From Corynebacterium camporealensis (GTDB taxonomy: Bacteria > Actinomycetota > Actinomycetes > Mycobacteriales > Mycobacteriaceae), in the NCBI RefSeq assembly GCF_000980815.1, contig NZ_CP011311.1:372001-436000 (forward strand): a DNA stretch of 64,000 nucleotides, written 5' to 3'. The first letter of the stretch is position 1. Every line of letters begins with the position of its first letter. The position numbers and the translations under genes are program-made. The notes beneath the pieces were generated by a model. It made no database searches, had not been told where the DNA came from, and was given only the letters and a program-made list of their open reading frames with translations. Shown here one piece after another: positions 37,768-49,241 of this stretch.

Positions 37768-38865
37768 ATGTTGCGAACAAGAATTGACCTGGATGCGATT
37801 TCCCACAACGTGAAAGTCCTCAAGGACATGGTGGGTCCGCAGGTCAACCTGATGTGCGTGGTCAAAGCTGATGCTTATGGCCACGGGGCGCTGAAAGTTG
37901 CGCCGATCATGGCTAAAGCTGGGGCAGATGCCCTCGGCGTGGCCACCGTAGAAGAAGCCGTTGCTTTACGACGCAGCGGCATCGACCTGCCCATTCTGGG
38001 CTGGATGTGGGATCCCAACCAGGATCTCACTGACGCGTTGGCGTCCAACATCGACATCGGCATTCCTTCCCTCGAGCACGCCCAGGCCCTCGTCGCCGCC
38101 GAGTCCCCGGTCCGCGTCTACGTCAAGGTCGAAACTGGCATGCACCGCTCCGGCGTCGATGAAGAGCAGTGGCGCGAGACTTTCCACTTGCTTGCCGATG
38201 CCCCACACATCACCGTGCTTGGTTTAATGTCGCACTTTGCCTGCGCCGATGAGCCGGAGCATCCGCTTAACGATGCCCAAGAGCGCACCTTCCGCCGCGC
38301 CATCGACACCGCCCGCGAGTGTGGCCTGGACTGCCCGATTAACCATCTGGCCAATTCCCCGGGTGCTTTGGCGCGTCCTTCCTCCCACTTTGAACAGGTC
38401 CGCGTTGGCATTGCCTGCTACGGCTTGGACCCGGTCAATAGTGGTGCGGACCTGCGCCCGGCCATGACCTGGGCTTCGACGGTTAGCAACGTCAAGCCCA
38501 TCCAGGCCGGCGAAGCTGCCAGCTACGGCTTGACCTGGGAAGCAGAACACGACGGCCAACTCGCCGTCATTGCCGCCGGTTACGCCGACGGTGTCCCCCG
38601 CAGTGCCCAGGACAAACTCCAGGTCGGTATCGGCGGCAAGCTTTACCCGCAAGTTGGTCGCGTCTGCATGGACCAAATTCTGGTTGACCTGGGCGAGAAC
38701 CCCTACAACGTCGTCGCCGGCGACGAAGCCATCCTATTCGGCGAAGGCGGAATGAGCGCTACCGAACTTGCCGATGCACTTGGCACCATCGACTACGAGG
38801 TACTCTGCCTGCCCGGCGGTCGCAGCCGCTGCGTCTACGAAGGAGGCGTCGACCTTGCAGGATAG
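37768..38865 (+). CDS. alr: Alanine racemase
   Basis: PLP enzyme that supplies D-alanine for peptidoglycan, 365 residues. Lys33 in VVKADAYGHG binds PLP; the C-terminal Tyr acts in AGYADGVPR; the barrel motif NHLANSPGAL is present. ATG 37768 is preferred over the GTG at 37762. Its last bases overlap the tsaE start. Confidence 0.96.
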   Translation: MLRTRIDLDAISHNVKVLKDMVGPQVNLMCVVKADAYGHGALKVAPIMAKAGADALGVATVEEAVALRRSGIDLPILGWMWDPNQDLTDALASNIDIGIPSLEHAQALVAAESPVRVYVKVETGMHRSGVDEEQWRETFHLLADAPHITVLGLMSHFACADEPEHPLNDAQERTFRRAIDTARECGLDCPINHLANSPGALARPSSHFEQVRVGIACYGLDPVNSGADLRPAMTWASTVSNVKPIQAGEAASYGLTWEAEHDGQLAVIAAGYADGVPRSAQDKLQVGIGGKLYPQVGRVCMDQILVDLGENPYNVVAGDEAILFGEGGMSATELADALGTIDYEVLCLPGGRSRCVYEGGVDLAG

Positions 38866-39337
38866 TTTCGCCCGCTCCGGACGCATCGAACTGCCCACCG
38901 TCACAGACACCCATGACTTTGCCGCCCAGCTAGGTGCTGCGCTCGAGCCTGGCGATGTCGTCATCCTCGACGGACCCTTGGGCGCCGGCAAGACCACCTT
39001 CACCCAGGGCCTGGCCCGCGGCATGCAGGTCAAAGGCCGAGTAACCTCGCCGACCTTCGTCATCGCCCGCGAACACCGCTCCCTCTGCGGCGGCCCCGCC
39101 CTGGTGCATGTGGATGCCTACCGGCTCATCGACGAATCCGGCAGCGGCGACCCACTCGGCGAACTCGACGCCCTCGATCTCGATACCGACCTCGACAAGG
39201 CCGTCGTCGTCGCTGAGTGGGGAAGAGGCCTAGCCGAAGAACTCTCCGATACCTATCTTGCGGTGACAATCGACCGCGAAGCCGAAGACGCCAGCTCCGA
39301 GGACGCGCGCGTTATCACCTGGAACTGGGTCGGCTAG
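38855..39337 (+). CDS. tsaE: tRNA t6A synthesis ATPase TsaE
   Basis: ATPase partner of TsaB-TsaD in making the universal tRNA modification t6A. The 160-residue protein has the P-loop GPLGAGKTTFTQGLARG and the family block VTSPTFVIAREH and HVDAYRL. TTG at 38855 is the start: AGGAGG lies eight bases upstream, inside the end of alr, which it overlaps by 11 bases. Confidence 0.95.
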   Translation: MQDSFARSGRIELPTVTDTHDFAAQLGAALEPGDVVILDGPLGAGKTTFTQGLARGMQVKGRVTSPTFVIAREHRSLCGGPALVHVDAYRLIDESGSGDPLGELDALDLDTDLDKAVVVAEWGRGLAEELSDTYLAVTIDREAEDASSEDARVITWNWVG

Positions 39338-39352
39338 CGTTCCTTCTCTTTG

Positions 39353-39380
39353 CGCGTGTTGGGGGTTCCCCCAACACGCG
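39353..39380 (+). terminator. Very stable hairpin after tsaE
   Basis: CGCGTGTTGGGG and its complement form a stem of about 12 bp with a four-base loop. No T run. It may partly terminate or set off the downstream gene. Confidence 0.5.
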
Positions 39381-39432
39381 GGTAGCATCGGGAAAGTTAG
39401 ATCCCTGTGAGCAATTGTCTATAAGGAGAACC

Positions 39433-39945
39433 ATGACTAAGGCCGCGCGTAATTTTGTTGCTCTTGTCATTGCTGCGTTTGCGGTGGTGATGATGGTGCT
39501 GGTCGCCTCGTCGATGATGCGCGAGGACAACAACCTCGAGGGCAACCTCAGCAATACGCTGGAGTCGGCGCCGGGCAATCTGGACAACATGATTCTGGTC
39601 CCGATGGATGTCTACGGCCCTGATTACCAGGCCATCGGCTTTGTCTGCTCGGGCACCACCGAAGAGGATCTCAGCGCGAGCGCCCTGAACCCGGAGGAGT
39701 TCTCCTTGGAAAATGGTGCGGTTCCGGAAGGTGACTCTTATGCCATTGCGTTTGGCCCGACCACTGGTTCTCTCTACGTTGAGGAGCTGAACCCGAACGA
39801 GGTTGAGGTCTGCGAGATGATTGGCCTGCAGATGCAGTTCATGGAGCAGCAGGGCCAGGACACCACTGGTGTGCCGATGCTGCAGGGTAACCAGCCGCTG
39901 ACCTTCCAGCGCGGTGAGCACAACACCTGGAAGCTGGTGGGCTAA
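39433..39945 (+). CDS. Membrane-anchored or secreted protein of unknown function
   Basis: A 170-residue protein inserted between tsaE and tsaB. Residues 8-28 form a signal or anchor helix (FVALVIAAFAVVMMVLVASS); the rest is acidic and extracellular in prediction, with two cysteines (FVCSGTT, EVCEMIG) that could form a disulfide. AAGGAGA lies four bases before the ATG. It ends right before tsaB. I do not recognise a family; it looks restricted to corynebacteria. Confidence 0.85.
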   Translation: MTKAARNFVALVIAAFAVVMMVLVASSMMREDNNLEGNLSNTLESAPGNLDNMILVPMDVYGPDYQAIGFVCSGTTEEDLSASALNPEEFSLENGAVPEGDSYAIAFGPTTGSLYVEELNPNEVEVCEMIGLQMQFMEQQGQDTTGVPMLQGNQPLTFQRGEHNTWKLVG

Positions 39946-40614
39946 ATGCGCGTGCTGGCCATCGACACCGCGACCACTGACCTGGTCACCGGCATCGTCG
40001 ATACCAACACCGGCGCGGTCACTGAGCGCATCATCGCTGATACCCGCGCCCACAACGAACAGCTTGTGCCGACGGTGCAAGCACTGCTTTCCGATGCCTC
40101 CTTAAACTTCAACAACCTCGACGCCATCGTCGTAGGCTGTGGCCCGGGACCTTTTACCGGCTTGCGCGTCGGCATGGCATCGGCGCAGGCCTTAGGCCAG
40201 GCACTCGGCATCCCGGTACACGGGGTGTGCTCACACGATGCGATTGCGCATGCTATTGCCGCAGAATTCCCCAGCGAAAAGCTACTGGTGACCAGCGATG
40301 CCCGCCGCAAGGAGGTCTACTTTGCGGTCTACGACGGTGCGGAGCGCACCTTCGGCCCTGAGGTCATCGCCCCAGAGCAACTATCCGCTGAGGTCAACCG
40401 CATCATCATTCCAGATGCCTTGGCAGCGCGACTGCCTGTCGAATTAGCCGACCTTCCTCGTCAGGCCGCGAACCCGCGCCCAGCAGGGCTCGTCGCCGTC
40501 GCTGATTTGGATTCCACCCCGGAACCACTCGTGCCGTTGTACCTGCGCCGCCCGGACGCAAAGGAGCCAAAGGCCCGCCCGCAGTCGCCGGCGATTCCGA
40601 AGGTGGAGCTGTGA
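39946..40614 (+). CDS. tsaB: tRNA t6A synthesis protein TsaB
   Basis: Scaffold partner of TsaD, 222 residues, with the ASKHA-type start MRVLAIDTATTDLV and the loop GCGPGPFTGLRVGMASAQAL. It starts directly after the stop of the preceding gene and its stop overlaps rimI (GTGA). Confidence 0.95.
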   Translation: MRVLAIDTATTDLVTGIVDTNTGAVTERIIADTRAHNEQLVPTVQALLSDASLNFNNLDAIVVGCGPGPFTGLRVGMASAQALGQALGIPVHGVCSHDAIAHAIAAEFPSEKLLVTSDARRKEVYFAVYDGAERTFGPEVIAPEQLSAEVNRIIIPDALAARLPVELADLPRQAANPRPAGLVAVADLDSTPEPLVPLYLRRPDAKEPKARPQSPAIPKVEL

Positions 40615-41102
40615 AGCTACGCGAGCTCACCTTCGACGACGCTGCCCGCTGCGCCGAATTAGAAGAAGTACTCTTTCCCGGCGAAACCCCGTGGTCGGAG
40701 AAAATCTTCTGCCAAGAAATGGCCGGTCGTTTTAACTTCTACTTGGGCGTGGAAGATGATAAAGGCGAGGTTGCCGAGGCTGGTACGTTGCTGGGGTATG
40801 CGGGCATCGGCAGGCTAGGCCCCGCTGATGACCCGGAATACGAAATTCATACCATCGGTGTCGACCCCGCAGCCCAACGTCGTGGCGTAGCCCGGATGAT
40901 GATGGACAACATCATCCACATCGCGGATTTAGAAAAGGCCCCGGTCTATTTGGAAGTCCGCGTCGGCAACGAACCCGCCATTGCCCTGTATGAGGCCTAC
41001 GGCTTTAGCAAGCAAGGCATCCGTCGCAATTACTATCAGCCTTCTGGCGCTGATGCTCACGCCATGATCCGCCCGCGCAGCAGCGAAAGGAACAACTCAT
41101 GA
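40611..41102 (+). CDS. rimI: Ribosomal protein S18 alanine N-acetyltransferase-like GNAT
   Basis: GCN5-type acetyltransferase, 163 residues. The acetyl-CoA loop [15 protein letters not shown] and the C-terminal [19 protein letters not shown] fit RimI. GTG start within the tsaB stop. It lies between tsaB and tsaD, a common order; the true substrate here is not shown by sequence. Confidence 0.92.
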   Translation: MKLRELTFDDAARCAELEEVLFPGETPWSEKIFCQEMAGRFNFYLGVEDDKGEVAEAGTLLGYAGIGRLGPADDPEYEIHTIGVDPAAQRRGVARMMMDNIIHIADLEKAPVYLEVRVGNEPAIALYEAYGFSKQGIRRNYYQPSGADAHAMIRPRSSERNNS

Positions 41103-42151
41103 TCATCCTCGGTATCGAGTCCTCCTGCGATGAGACCGGCGTTGGCATCGTCGAGCTTTCCGATGACGGCACCACCCGCATCCTCGCCGACTCCGTCGCC
41201 TCCTCCATGCAGGAGCACGCCCGCTTCGGCGGCGTCGTTCCCGAGATCGCTTCGCGTGCGCACCTTGAAGCCATGCCGCAGGTGATGGATGCTGCGTTGA
41301 AGGAAGCGGGCATCGACAAGCCTGATGCCGTTGCTGCCACTGTGGGCCCGGGTCTCGCCGGCGCGCTGCTGGTTGGTGCTTCCGCCGCCAAGGCTTACGC
41401 CGCTGCCTGGGACGTTCCTTTCTACGGCGTCAATCACCTCGGCGGTCACGTTGCCGTGGCGAATCTCGAGGGCGAGGAGCTGCCGCATTCCATCGCGCTG
41501 CTCGTCTCCGGCGGTCATACCCAGTTGCTCGAGGTCCAGGCTGTCGGCAAGCCGATGCGGGAGTTGGGTTCCACGCTTGACGATGCCGCCGGCGAAGCCT
41601 ATGACAAAGTCTCCCGCCTGCTCGGTCTTGGCTATCCGGGTGGGCCGGTCATCGATAAGTTGGCTGCCCGCGGTGAGCCCACCATCGATTTCCCGCGCGG
41701 CATGTCGCGTGCGGAGGACCTGCGCGGCCCACACCGCCACGACTTTTCGTTCTCCGGTCTGAAGACCTCCGTGGCTCGTTACGTCGAACGTGCCGAGAAG
41801 GAAGGCCGCGTCATCTCCGTCGAGGACGTCTGTGCCTCCTTCCAAGAAGCCGTCGCCGACGTGCTTACCGCCAAGGCCCTGCGCGCCTGCGAAGACACCG
41901 GTGCCAAGACCCTCCTGCTCGGCGGTGGTGTGGCCGCGAACGCCCGCCTGCGCGAGCTTGCCGCGCAGCGTTGCGAAGCCGCCGGCGTCGAACTGCGTGT
42001 CCCACGTTTTAAGCTCTGTACCGACAACGGCGTCATGATTGCCGCCCTGGCTGCCCAGCTCATCCACGAAGGAGCCCAGCCCTCCGACTTGAGCGTCGGC
42101 ACGGACACCCAACTCGAGGTCGAAACCCCTCTGGTCACCAGTGTCGCTTAG
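41099..42151 (+). CDS. tsaD: tRNA t6A transferase TsaD
   Basis: Transfers threonylcarbamoyl to A37 of tRNAs, 350 residues. Metal-binding HxxxH (NHLGGH), the N-terminal [14 protein letters not shown] and the stretch [10 protein letters not shown] are all present. It overlaps rimI by four bases. The tsaC partner is not in this window. Confidence 0.97.
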   Translation: MIILGIESSCDETGVGIVELSDDGTTRILADSVASSMQEHARFGGVVPEIASRAHLEAMPQVMDAALKEAGIDKPDAVAATVGPGLAGALLVGASAAKAYAAAWDVPFYGVNHLGGHVAVANLEGEELPHSIALLVSGGHTQLLEVQAVGKPMRELGSTLDDAAGEAYDKVSRLLGLGYPGGPVIDKLAARGEPTIDFPRGMSRAEDLRGPHRHDFSFSGLKTSVARYVERAEKEGRVISVEDVCASFQEAVADVLTAKALRACEDTGAKTLLLGGGVAANARLRELAAQRCEAAGVELRVPRFKLCTDNGVMIAALAAQLIHEGAQPSDLSVGTDTQLEVETPLVTSVA

Positions 42152-42190
42152 GTAAACAGCGTCACGTAGTTTCGTGACGCTGTTTACCTA
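42149..42190. terminator. 18-bp perfect inverted repeat overlapping the tsaD stop
   Basis: TAGGTAAACAGCGTCACG (42149-42166) and its exact complement (42173-42190) flank TAGTTT. The first arm contains the TAG stop. It lacks a clear T run; it may be a terminator or RNA end-protection element. Confidence 0.65.
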
Positions 42191-42272
42191 GAATTCGCCT
42201 TTCTCCAGATGCGAGGTAGTGGGGGCGGTTATATGGTGTGGACGACTATTGTTGGTTCGTCCAAGGAGCGCC

Positions 42273-42698
42273 ATGACCGCTGGATTCCTCGTAAACCCTG
42301 ACCTGACCCGCCGCCAGATTGAGTTCGAACTCGATCACGCCCAGGAGTTTCTTGGAGGGGACAAAGAAGACCGTGTCTCGGTGGTCTTCCAAGAAGACGG
42401 CAGCACTTATGCTGCACTGTTTAATCCGGAAGCCAAGGCTGAGGGTGCAGAACCGAACCCGGTGGCCTCACTGGCCCGCAACGCCGCTGATACCGGCAAT
42501 GCGTCTTTCCTCCAGGACCCGATTCGCGCGATTTCCGGTCCGGTCATTTTCGTCGACGCGGAAGGTAACGACGACATCGAGACCGTCATCGCCGCAGTCG
42601 AGCACGGCATTCGCGCGCTGAACAACTACCGCGAGGACTACCCAGAAGAATACGAACTCTGGCACAACGCGGTGCGCAACTCCGACAAGCAGGCCTAG
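42273..42698 (+). CDS. Conserved hypothetical protein
   Basis: A 141-residue acidic, soluble protein with no signal or membrane helix (FLVNPDLTRRQIEFELDHAQ; EDRVSVVFQEDGSTYAALF; NNYREDYPEEYELWHNAV). ATG at 42273 has AAGGAG just upstream. I do not recognise a function. It lies between tsaD and groES. Confidence 0.85.
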   Translation: MTAGFLVNPDLTRRQIEFELDHAQEFLGGDKEDRVSVVFQEDGSTYAALFNPEAKAEGAEPNPVASLARNAADTGNASFLQDPIRAISGPVIFVDAEGNDDIETVIAAVEHGIRALNNYREDYPEEYELWHNAVRNSDKQA

Positions 42699-42785
42699 CC
42701 AACACCTCTTTAATTGCGCAGTTGTGGGTGGAACTGCGCTGTTCGCGGAGGGCGTACTGACTGTGCGTGGCGCGTTGTTGAAGGG

Positions 42786-42812
42786 TTAGCAGTCTCGGGG
42801 GTAGAGTGCTAG
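42786..42812 (+). promoter_or_regulatory. CIRCE operator for HrcA in front of groES
   Basis: TTAGCAGTC, nine bases, GAGTGCTAG. This matches the CIRCE consensus TTAGCACTC-N9-GAGTGCTAA with one mismatch in each arm. It lies 116 bases before groES and implies HrcA heat-shock control. Confidence 0.9.
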
Positions 42813-42927
42813 TCAGGTTGTTTGACCCACAGTTGTTCACCCGCGACGACGGCTGTGCTGGACATCCGCAACCGGCACACGCGTGCGATAAACGCATGCA
42901 CCCTATGAATTAGACGGAGGAAACATC

Positions 42928-44837
<1,910 letters not shown>

Positions 44838-44851
44838 TTTTTCCGCTACGA

Positions 44852-44885
44852 CATCCCTTCGTCACCAACTTGGTGGCGGAGGGAT
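44852..44885 (+). terminator. Terminator after groEL
   Basis: ATCCCTTCGTCACCA pairs with TGGTGGCGGAGGGAT (two mismatches), loop ACTT. No long T run. Confidence 0.65.
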
Positions 44886-44888
44886 TAG

Positions 44889-44894
44889 TAGTAT
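44889..44894 (+). promoter_or_regulatory. -10-like hexamer for the UvrA-like gene
   Basis: TAGTAT ends seven bases before the ATG at 44902, leaderless geometry. Confidence 0.45.
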
Positions 44895-44901
44895 CAGATG
44901 G

Positions 44902-47195
44902 ATGACAACTGCTGAGTTCATCCAGGTGCGCGGCGCGCACGAGAACAACCTGCGCGGTATTTCCGTCGATATTCCCAAACGCCAGCTCACCGTCTTTACC
45001 GGCGTGTCTGGTTCAGGCAAGTCCTCGCTGGTCAATGAGACTTATCCCGGTTTCGTGCAGGGTTTCATGCAATCCCCACCGCGCCCGGATGTTGAACAGC
45101 TTTCCGGGCTGACTGCTGCCATTGTGGTCGGTCAAGAACCTTTGGCGCCCAATAGCCGTTCCACCTTCGGCACCGCCGCAGATATCACCGGCGGGTTGCG
45201 CATTCTCTTCTCCCGCTTGGCTGAGCCTTCTGCTGGCGGTCCCGCGGCCTATTCCTTCAACGTGCCTTCCGCCTCGGGCCAAGGTGCCATCGAGGTCAAC
45301 GGCACCAAGGAAGTCCGCCGCTTTAGCCGCACCGGCGGTATGTGCCCGCGCTGTGAAGGCACCGGCCAGGTCTCCGATATTGATACCCACCAGCTGCTCG
45401 ACTACTCGCTTTCGCTTAACGATGGCGCCATCATCTACCCCGGCATGAAAGTCGACTCCTGGATGTGGAAAGCCTACGCCGAATCCGGGCTGTACCCGGC
45501 GGACGTGCCCATCCAAGATTTCACCGATGACCAACTCCACGACCTGCTCTACCTCGATGACGTCAAGGTCAAAGTCAACGGTATTAACGCTTCCTACCAG
45601 GGGCGCTCGTGGCGCGCCTGCGCAACAACGTGTTGTCGCGCCCCATCGAGAGTCTGCAAAAGCACATGCAGGCCTTCGTCGGACGCGCTGTCGTCTTCAT
45701 CGACTGCCCCGACTGCGGCGGCACCCGCTTAGCCCAGCACGCCCGCGAGTCCTACCTCAACGGTGCCTCTATTGCAGACGTGTGCGATATGGAACTTGTC
45801 GATGTCGCCACCTGGCTATCCGGCATCAACCATCCCGCAGCCGCCCACCTCGCCGCCTCCGTGAACAACGCCATCGAAGTCGGCTTGGGCTATTTGAGCC
45901 TCAACCGACCCGCGGGCACGCTTTCGGGCGGTGAGGCCCAGCGCACCCGCATGATCCGCCACCTTGGTTCCGCGCTTTCCGATGTCACCTACGTCTTCGA
46001 CGAGCCCACCTCCGGCCTGCATCCACACGACATCGACAAGATGAACGACCTGTTGCTGCGCCTGCGCGACAAGGGCAACACCGTACTCGTCGTGGAACAC
46101 AAACCGCAGACCATCGCGATTGCCGATTACATCGTCGACATCGGACCCGGCGCCGGCCCGCATGGCGGCGAGGTCGTCTTCGCCGGACCCGCCTCCGACT
46201 TCGCCGACGCCGATACGCTGACCTCGCGTCACCTCCACGACCGCGTCGCGCTGAACACGACCTCGCGCAGCGCCACCGGCACACTTCCGATTCGTGATGC
46301 CCGCGCCAACAACCTCCGCGGCATCGACGTCGACGTCCCCTCAGGCGTCCTTAGCGCCATTACCGGCGTGGCTGGTTCCGGCAAATCCTCCCTGCTATCC
46401 TGCCTGCCCGACGATATTGCCGATCGCGTCCTCATCGTCGACCAATCCACTATCCGCGGCTCGAGGCGATCCAACCCCGCAACCTACACCGGCGCCTTCG
46501 ACTCCATCCGCAAAGCCTTCGCCAAAGCCAACGACGTCAAACCCGCACTCTTTTCGGCCAACTCCGAAGGAGCCTGCCCCAACTGCAACGGCGCAGGATC
46601 CGTCCACGTCGACCTCGGCGCCCTGTCTGGCGTCGATGTCACCTGCGAGGTCTGCGAAGGCCGCCGCTTTTCCGCGGAGGTCCTCACCTACACCCTCGGT
46701 GACCTCAACATCGCCGACCTGTTGGACCTGCCTGCCGAACAGGCAGGCACCTTCTGCCGCGAGAACCGCATTAATCCCGCTAAGCGCATCTGCGACATCC
46801 TCGTCTCCGTCGGACTCGGCTATCTCCCACTTGGCCAAGCACTCAACACGCTGTCTGGTGGCGAGCGTCAACGCCTCAAGCTGGCTGTGCACATGGCAGA
46901 AAAGAAACCCTCAGCCGACATCCTGGTACTCGATGAGCCGACAACGGGGCTGCACCTGGCGGACATCGATAAGCTGCTGGCTTTGCTCGACTCCCTGGTC
47001 GAGGGAGGCACGACCGTCATCTGCGTCGAACACCACCTGGCGGTCATTGCCCATGCAGATCACATCATCGACTTAGACCCAGGCGCGGGCAGCGACGGCG
47101 GCCAGCTGGTGGCAGCGTGTACCCCGGAAGAACTGACTACCCACCCCGAGTCAGTCACGGGTCACCACCTAGCGAAGTATGCGTCTGCCAACTAA
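44902..47195 (+). pseudogene. UvrA-like ABC ATPase, frameshifted
   Basis: Paralogue of the excinuclease A subunit (short UvrA-like class, about 763 residues if repaired), with two ABC modules: P-loops TGVSGSGKSS (first half) and TGVAGSGKSS (second half), signature LSGGEAQRTR and LSGGERQRLK, Walker B VFDEPTSGLHP and VLDEPTTGLHL, and zinc-finger Cys pairs (CPRCEGTG, CPDCGG, CPNCNG, CEVC). The frame breaks at 45601-45608: removing two bases gives YQG-LVARLRNNV. Such paralogues are linked to drug resistance or DNA binding rather than general repair. Real decay versus sequencing error is open. Confidence 0.85.
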
Positions 47196-47223
47196 AGCAG
47201 CAGATTCCGATGGGACTTGTAGG

Positions 47224-47275
47224 AGCGTTGACGCTCATACCCCCCCGTAGAAACGTTGTACGTTTCTACGCTTTT
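47224..47275. terminator. Tandem hairpins between the UvrA-like gene and whiB
   Basis: GAGCG-TTGA-CGCTC (47224-47237) is followed by CGTAGAAACG/CGTTTCTACG (47246-47255, 47261-47270) and CTTTT. The second overlaps the whiB stop on the other strand. Confidence 0.75.
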
Positions 47276-47562
47276 ACGCGTGCCTTGCGACGCGAGCGCA
47301 GTGCAGCGACACGCTCGGATTCGCTCATGCCGCCCCAGACGCCATAAGGCTCCGCGGATTCGAGGGCGTGCTCGCGGCACAGCTCGAGAACGGGGCACTG
47401 GTTGCAGATGGCCTTCGCGCGGTTTTCGCGGCGGATGCGGGCGCGGCCGCGTTCTCCGTCGGGGTGGTAGAAGACGTCTGAGTTTTCTCCTCGGCAAGCA
47501 CCTTGTAGCTGCCATTCCCAAAAATCAGCATTGGGGCCAGGAAGCAAATGCGGCAGAGACAC
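47266..47562 (-). CDS. whiB3: WhiB-family iron-sulfur regulator, WhiB3-like
   Basis: 98-residue transcription regulator that binds a 4Fe-4S cluster by Cys23, Cys53, Cys56 and Cys62. The turn GVWGG (74-78) precedes a basic C-terminal DNA-binding tail (RSRRKARVKA). GTG start with AAGGAG eight bases upstream. The position between groEL1 and sigD matches M. tuberculosis whiB3; the C. glutamicum counterpart is called whcB. Family members sense redox stress. Confidence 0.93.
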   Translation of the reverse strand: MSLPHLLPGPNADFWEWQLQGACRGENSDVFYHPDGERGRARIRRENRAKAICNQCPVLELCREHALESAEPYGVWGGMSESERVAALRSRRKARVKA

Positions 47563-47825
47563 GAACGTAACTCCTTAGGTGGAACAAGTATCCGATAACA
47601 ACGTTCGTAGTGTGCGCCGCCTCGGTAAACTTTAAGTTACTAACTGTTGACATTTCGGTGCCCTAGCGTGCCTGGCCCCGTGTGCGCCGGCGTTTACCTG
47701 GAAAAATTCAGAAAGTGAACTATTTATGAACTTTCTCTTTAACGCCGAAAATAGGGTTGTATGCACCGGTGTGTAACAATAGCTGTGCATAAACCCCTAC
47801 CCCGATGTAGTGAAGGAAAACTGCA
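47563..47825. promoter_or_regulatory. Divergent whiB3/sigD control region
   Basis: This 263-base AT-rich gap carries both promoters. TAACAATAG near 47777 is one -10-like string on the plus strand. AAGGAAA precedes the sigD GTG. No gene is seen. Confidence 0.4.
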
Positions 47826-48392
47826 GTGAGCGATGCCGAACAGGAACTAGCGGACCTGGTTCCGCTAGCTGTCGACGGCGATAGGCGCGCACTCCAAGAC
47901 ATCCTCAAGCTGGTATATCCGCAGGTGCTGCGGTATTGCCGTGCGCGTATCGGCGGGTATCGCCAACCTACTGCGGAAGATGTCGCCCAAGAGATTTGTC
48001 TCGCGCTTTCGACGTCGATTTTCTCCTACCGCGATACGGGTCGCCCCTTCATGGCCTACGTCTACGGCATTGCTTTCAACAAAGTCACCGATGCGCACCG
48101 CGCCATGGGTCGAGATCACTCCAGCCCGACCGAAGACATGCCGGAGACTGTCGCCCGTGACGATAATCCGGAAGATTCAGCTCTTGAACAGGATGGAAGT
48201 AACAGAGTCAGGGCTTTGCTCGATACGTTAAGTGATAAGGCACGAGACATCGTTATCCTGCGCGTTTTCGTCGGCTTGACCGCTGAAGAAACCGCAGAGG
48301 TAGTCGCCTCCACCCCGGGAGCTGTTCGCGTTGCCCAACACCGCGCACTCGCGCAACTGCGTAAGAAACTCGCTGCGCAGCAACCTGAATAG
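47826..48392 (+). CDS. sigD: ECF RNA polymerase sigma factor SigD
   Basis: Alternative sigma factor, 188 residues, with region 2 (EDVAQEICLALSTSIFSYRD, then FMAYVYGIAFNKVTDAHRA) and region 4 (ALLDTLSDKARDIVILRVFVG, EETAEVVASTPGAVRVAQHR). The next gene encodes its anti-sigma factor. In corynebacteria SigD governs mycomembrane and cell-wall genes. Its promoter class differs from the GGGAACC/GTC type, so it is not the obvious driver of the ESX promoters. Confidence 0.95.
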   Translation: MSDAEQELADLVPLAVDGDRRALQDILKLVYPQVLRYCRARIGGYRQPTAEDVAQEICLALSTSIFSYRDTGRPFMAYVYGIAFNKVTDAHRAMGRDHSSPTEDMPETVARDDNPEDSALEQDGSNRVRALLDTLSDKARDIVILRVFVGLTAEETAEVVASTPGAVRVAQHRALAQLRKKLAAQQPE

Positions 48393-48420
48393 AGACCGGA
48401 TTCGAGGAAAGGAGTAGGCC

Positions 48421-49179
48421 ATGGCACAGGATAAGAATTCCCGCCCCAGCGGCGATGCTCAAGAGTTTTTGCAGCCTCTGCTGGACGATGATGCTTTTTT
48501 GACCGAGCTTTCCCAGGGCAACGACCCCAGCCACGGTGAAGACCCGTTGGCAGGGGCGCTGCTGGAGTTGCGTGATGACGTCGAAAAGCAGATGCCCCCG
48601 GCTCCGCGCATCGAAGGTGCGGACAATGTCATTGCGCTGCCTACTGGACGGCGTCGCCGTCGCCCGCGCCCGATCATGCATGGCCTCATTGGTGCGGCTG
48701 CTGCCACCTTGCTTATCGCCGGTTCCGGTGCGGTCATCATGGACGCCAAGCCAGGCTCGCCGCTGTACGGGCTCAACCAGCAGATGTTTGGCAACGACAA
48801 AGCCAACGTCGAGCTGGCTTCCACCTTGGATGAGATGGAATCCCGTGCCGCCGAAGGGGATATGGACGGCACGCGTGCCCTGCTGGCCGAGGCCCGCCGC
48901 ATCATGGACGGCTCGCGTTCTAGCGACAAGCCGACCCGCACCCCGGAGCCAACCTCTGAGCGTCCAGCGCCAGCACCGGTTCCAGAAACCGAAACTGCCA
49001 CGGTCACCGACACCCCGGCCCCGGAGACGGAGACAACCACCGTGCACGTCACCGAGCGCGAAACGGTCACGGTCACCGAAACCACCCGCGAGCCGCTTAT
49101 CCCGCTGCCGGATTGGGGAGAGGACGAGGAACCCACCGAATTGCCCACGGCGGAACCGTCACCAGAACCGCAAAACTAA
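48421..49179 (+). CDS. rsdA: Anti-sigma-D factor RsdA
   Basis: 252-residue membrane protein that holds SigD. The N-terminal part (about 1-70, FLQPLLDDDAFLTELSQG) is the sigma-binding domain; one membrane helix lies at about 85-106; the C-terminal outside part is Thr/Glu/Pro-rich (TETATVTDTPAPETETTT). AAAGGAG precedes the ATG, 28 bases after sigD. Release may depend on proteolysis. Confidence 0.93.
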   Translation: MAQDKNSRPSGDAQEFLQPLLDDDAFLTELSQGNDPSHGEDPLAGALLELRDDVEKQMPPAPRIEGADNVIALPTGRRRRRPRPIMHGLIGAAAATLLIAGSGAVIMDAKPGSPLYGLNQQMFGNDKANVELASTLDEMESRAAEGDMDGTRALLAEARRIMDGSRSSDKPTRTPEPTSERPAPAPVPETETATVTDTPAPETETTTVHVTERETVTVTETTREPLIPLPDWGEDEEPTELPTAEPSPEPQN

Positions 49180-49182
49180 ATC

Positions 49183-49219
49183 ATCGCCCAGGCTTCCACC
49201 AGGAGGCCGGGCGATTTTT
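49183..49219. terminator. Terminator between rsdA and the DUF5319 gene
   Basis: ATCGCCC-A-GGCTTCC pairs with GGAGGCC-GGGCGAT, followed by TTTTT. Confidence 0.85.
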
Positions 49220-49241
49220 ATGCAACAACTACCGTAAGTTG

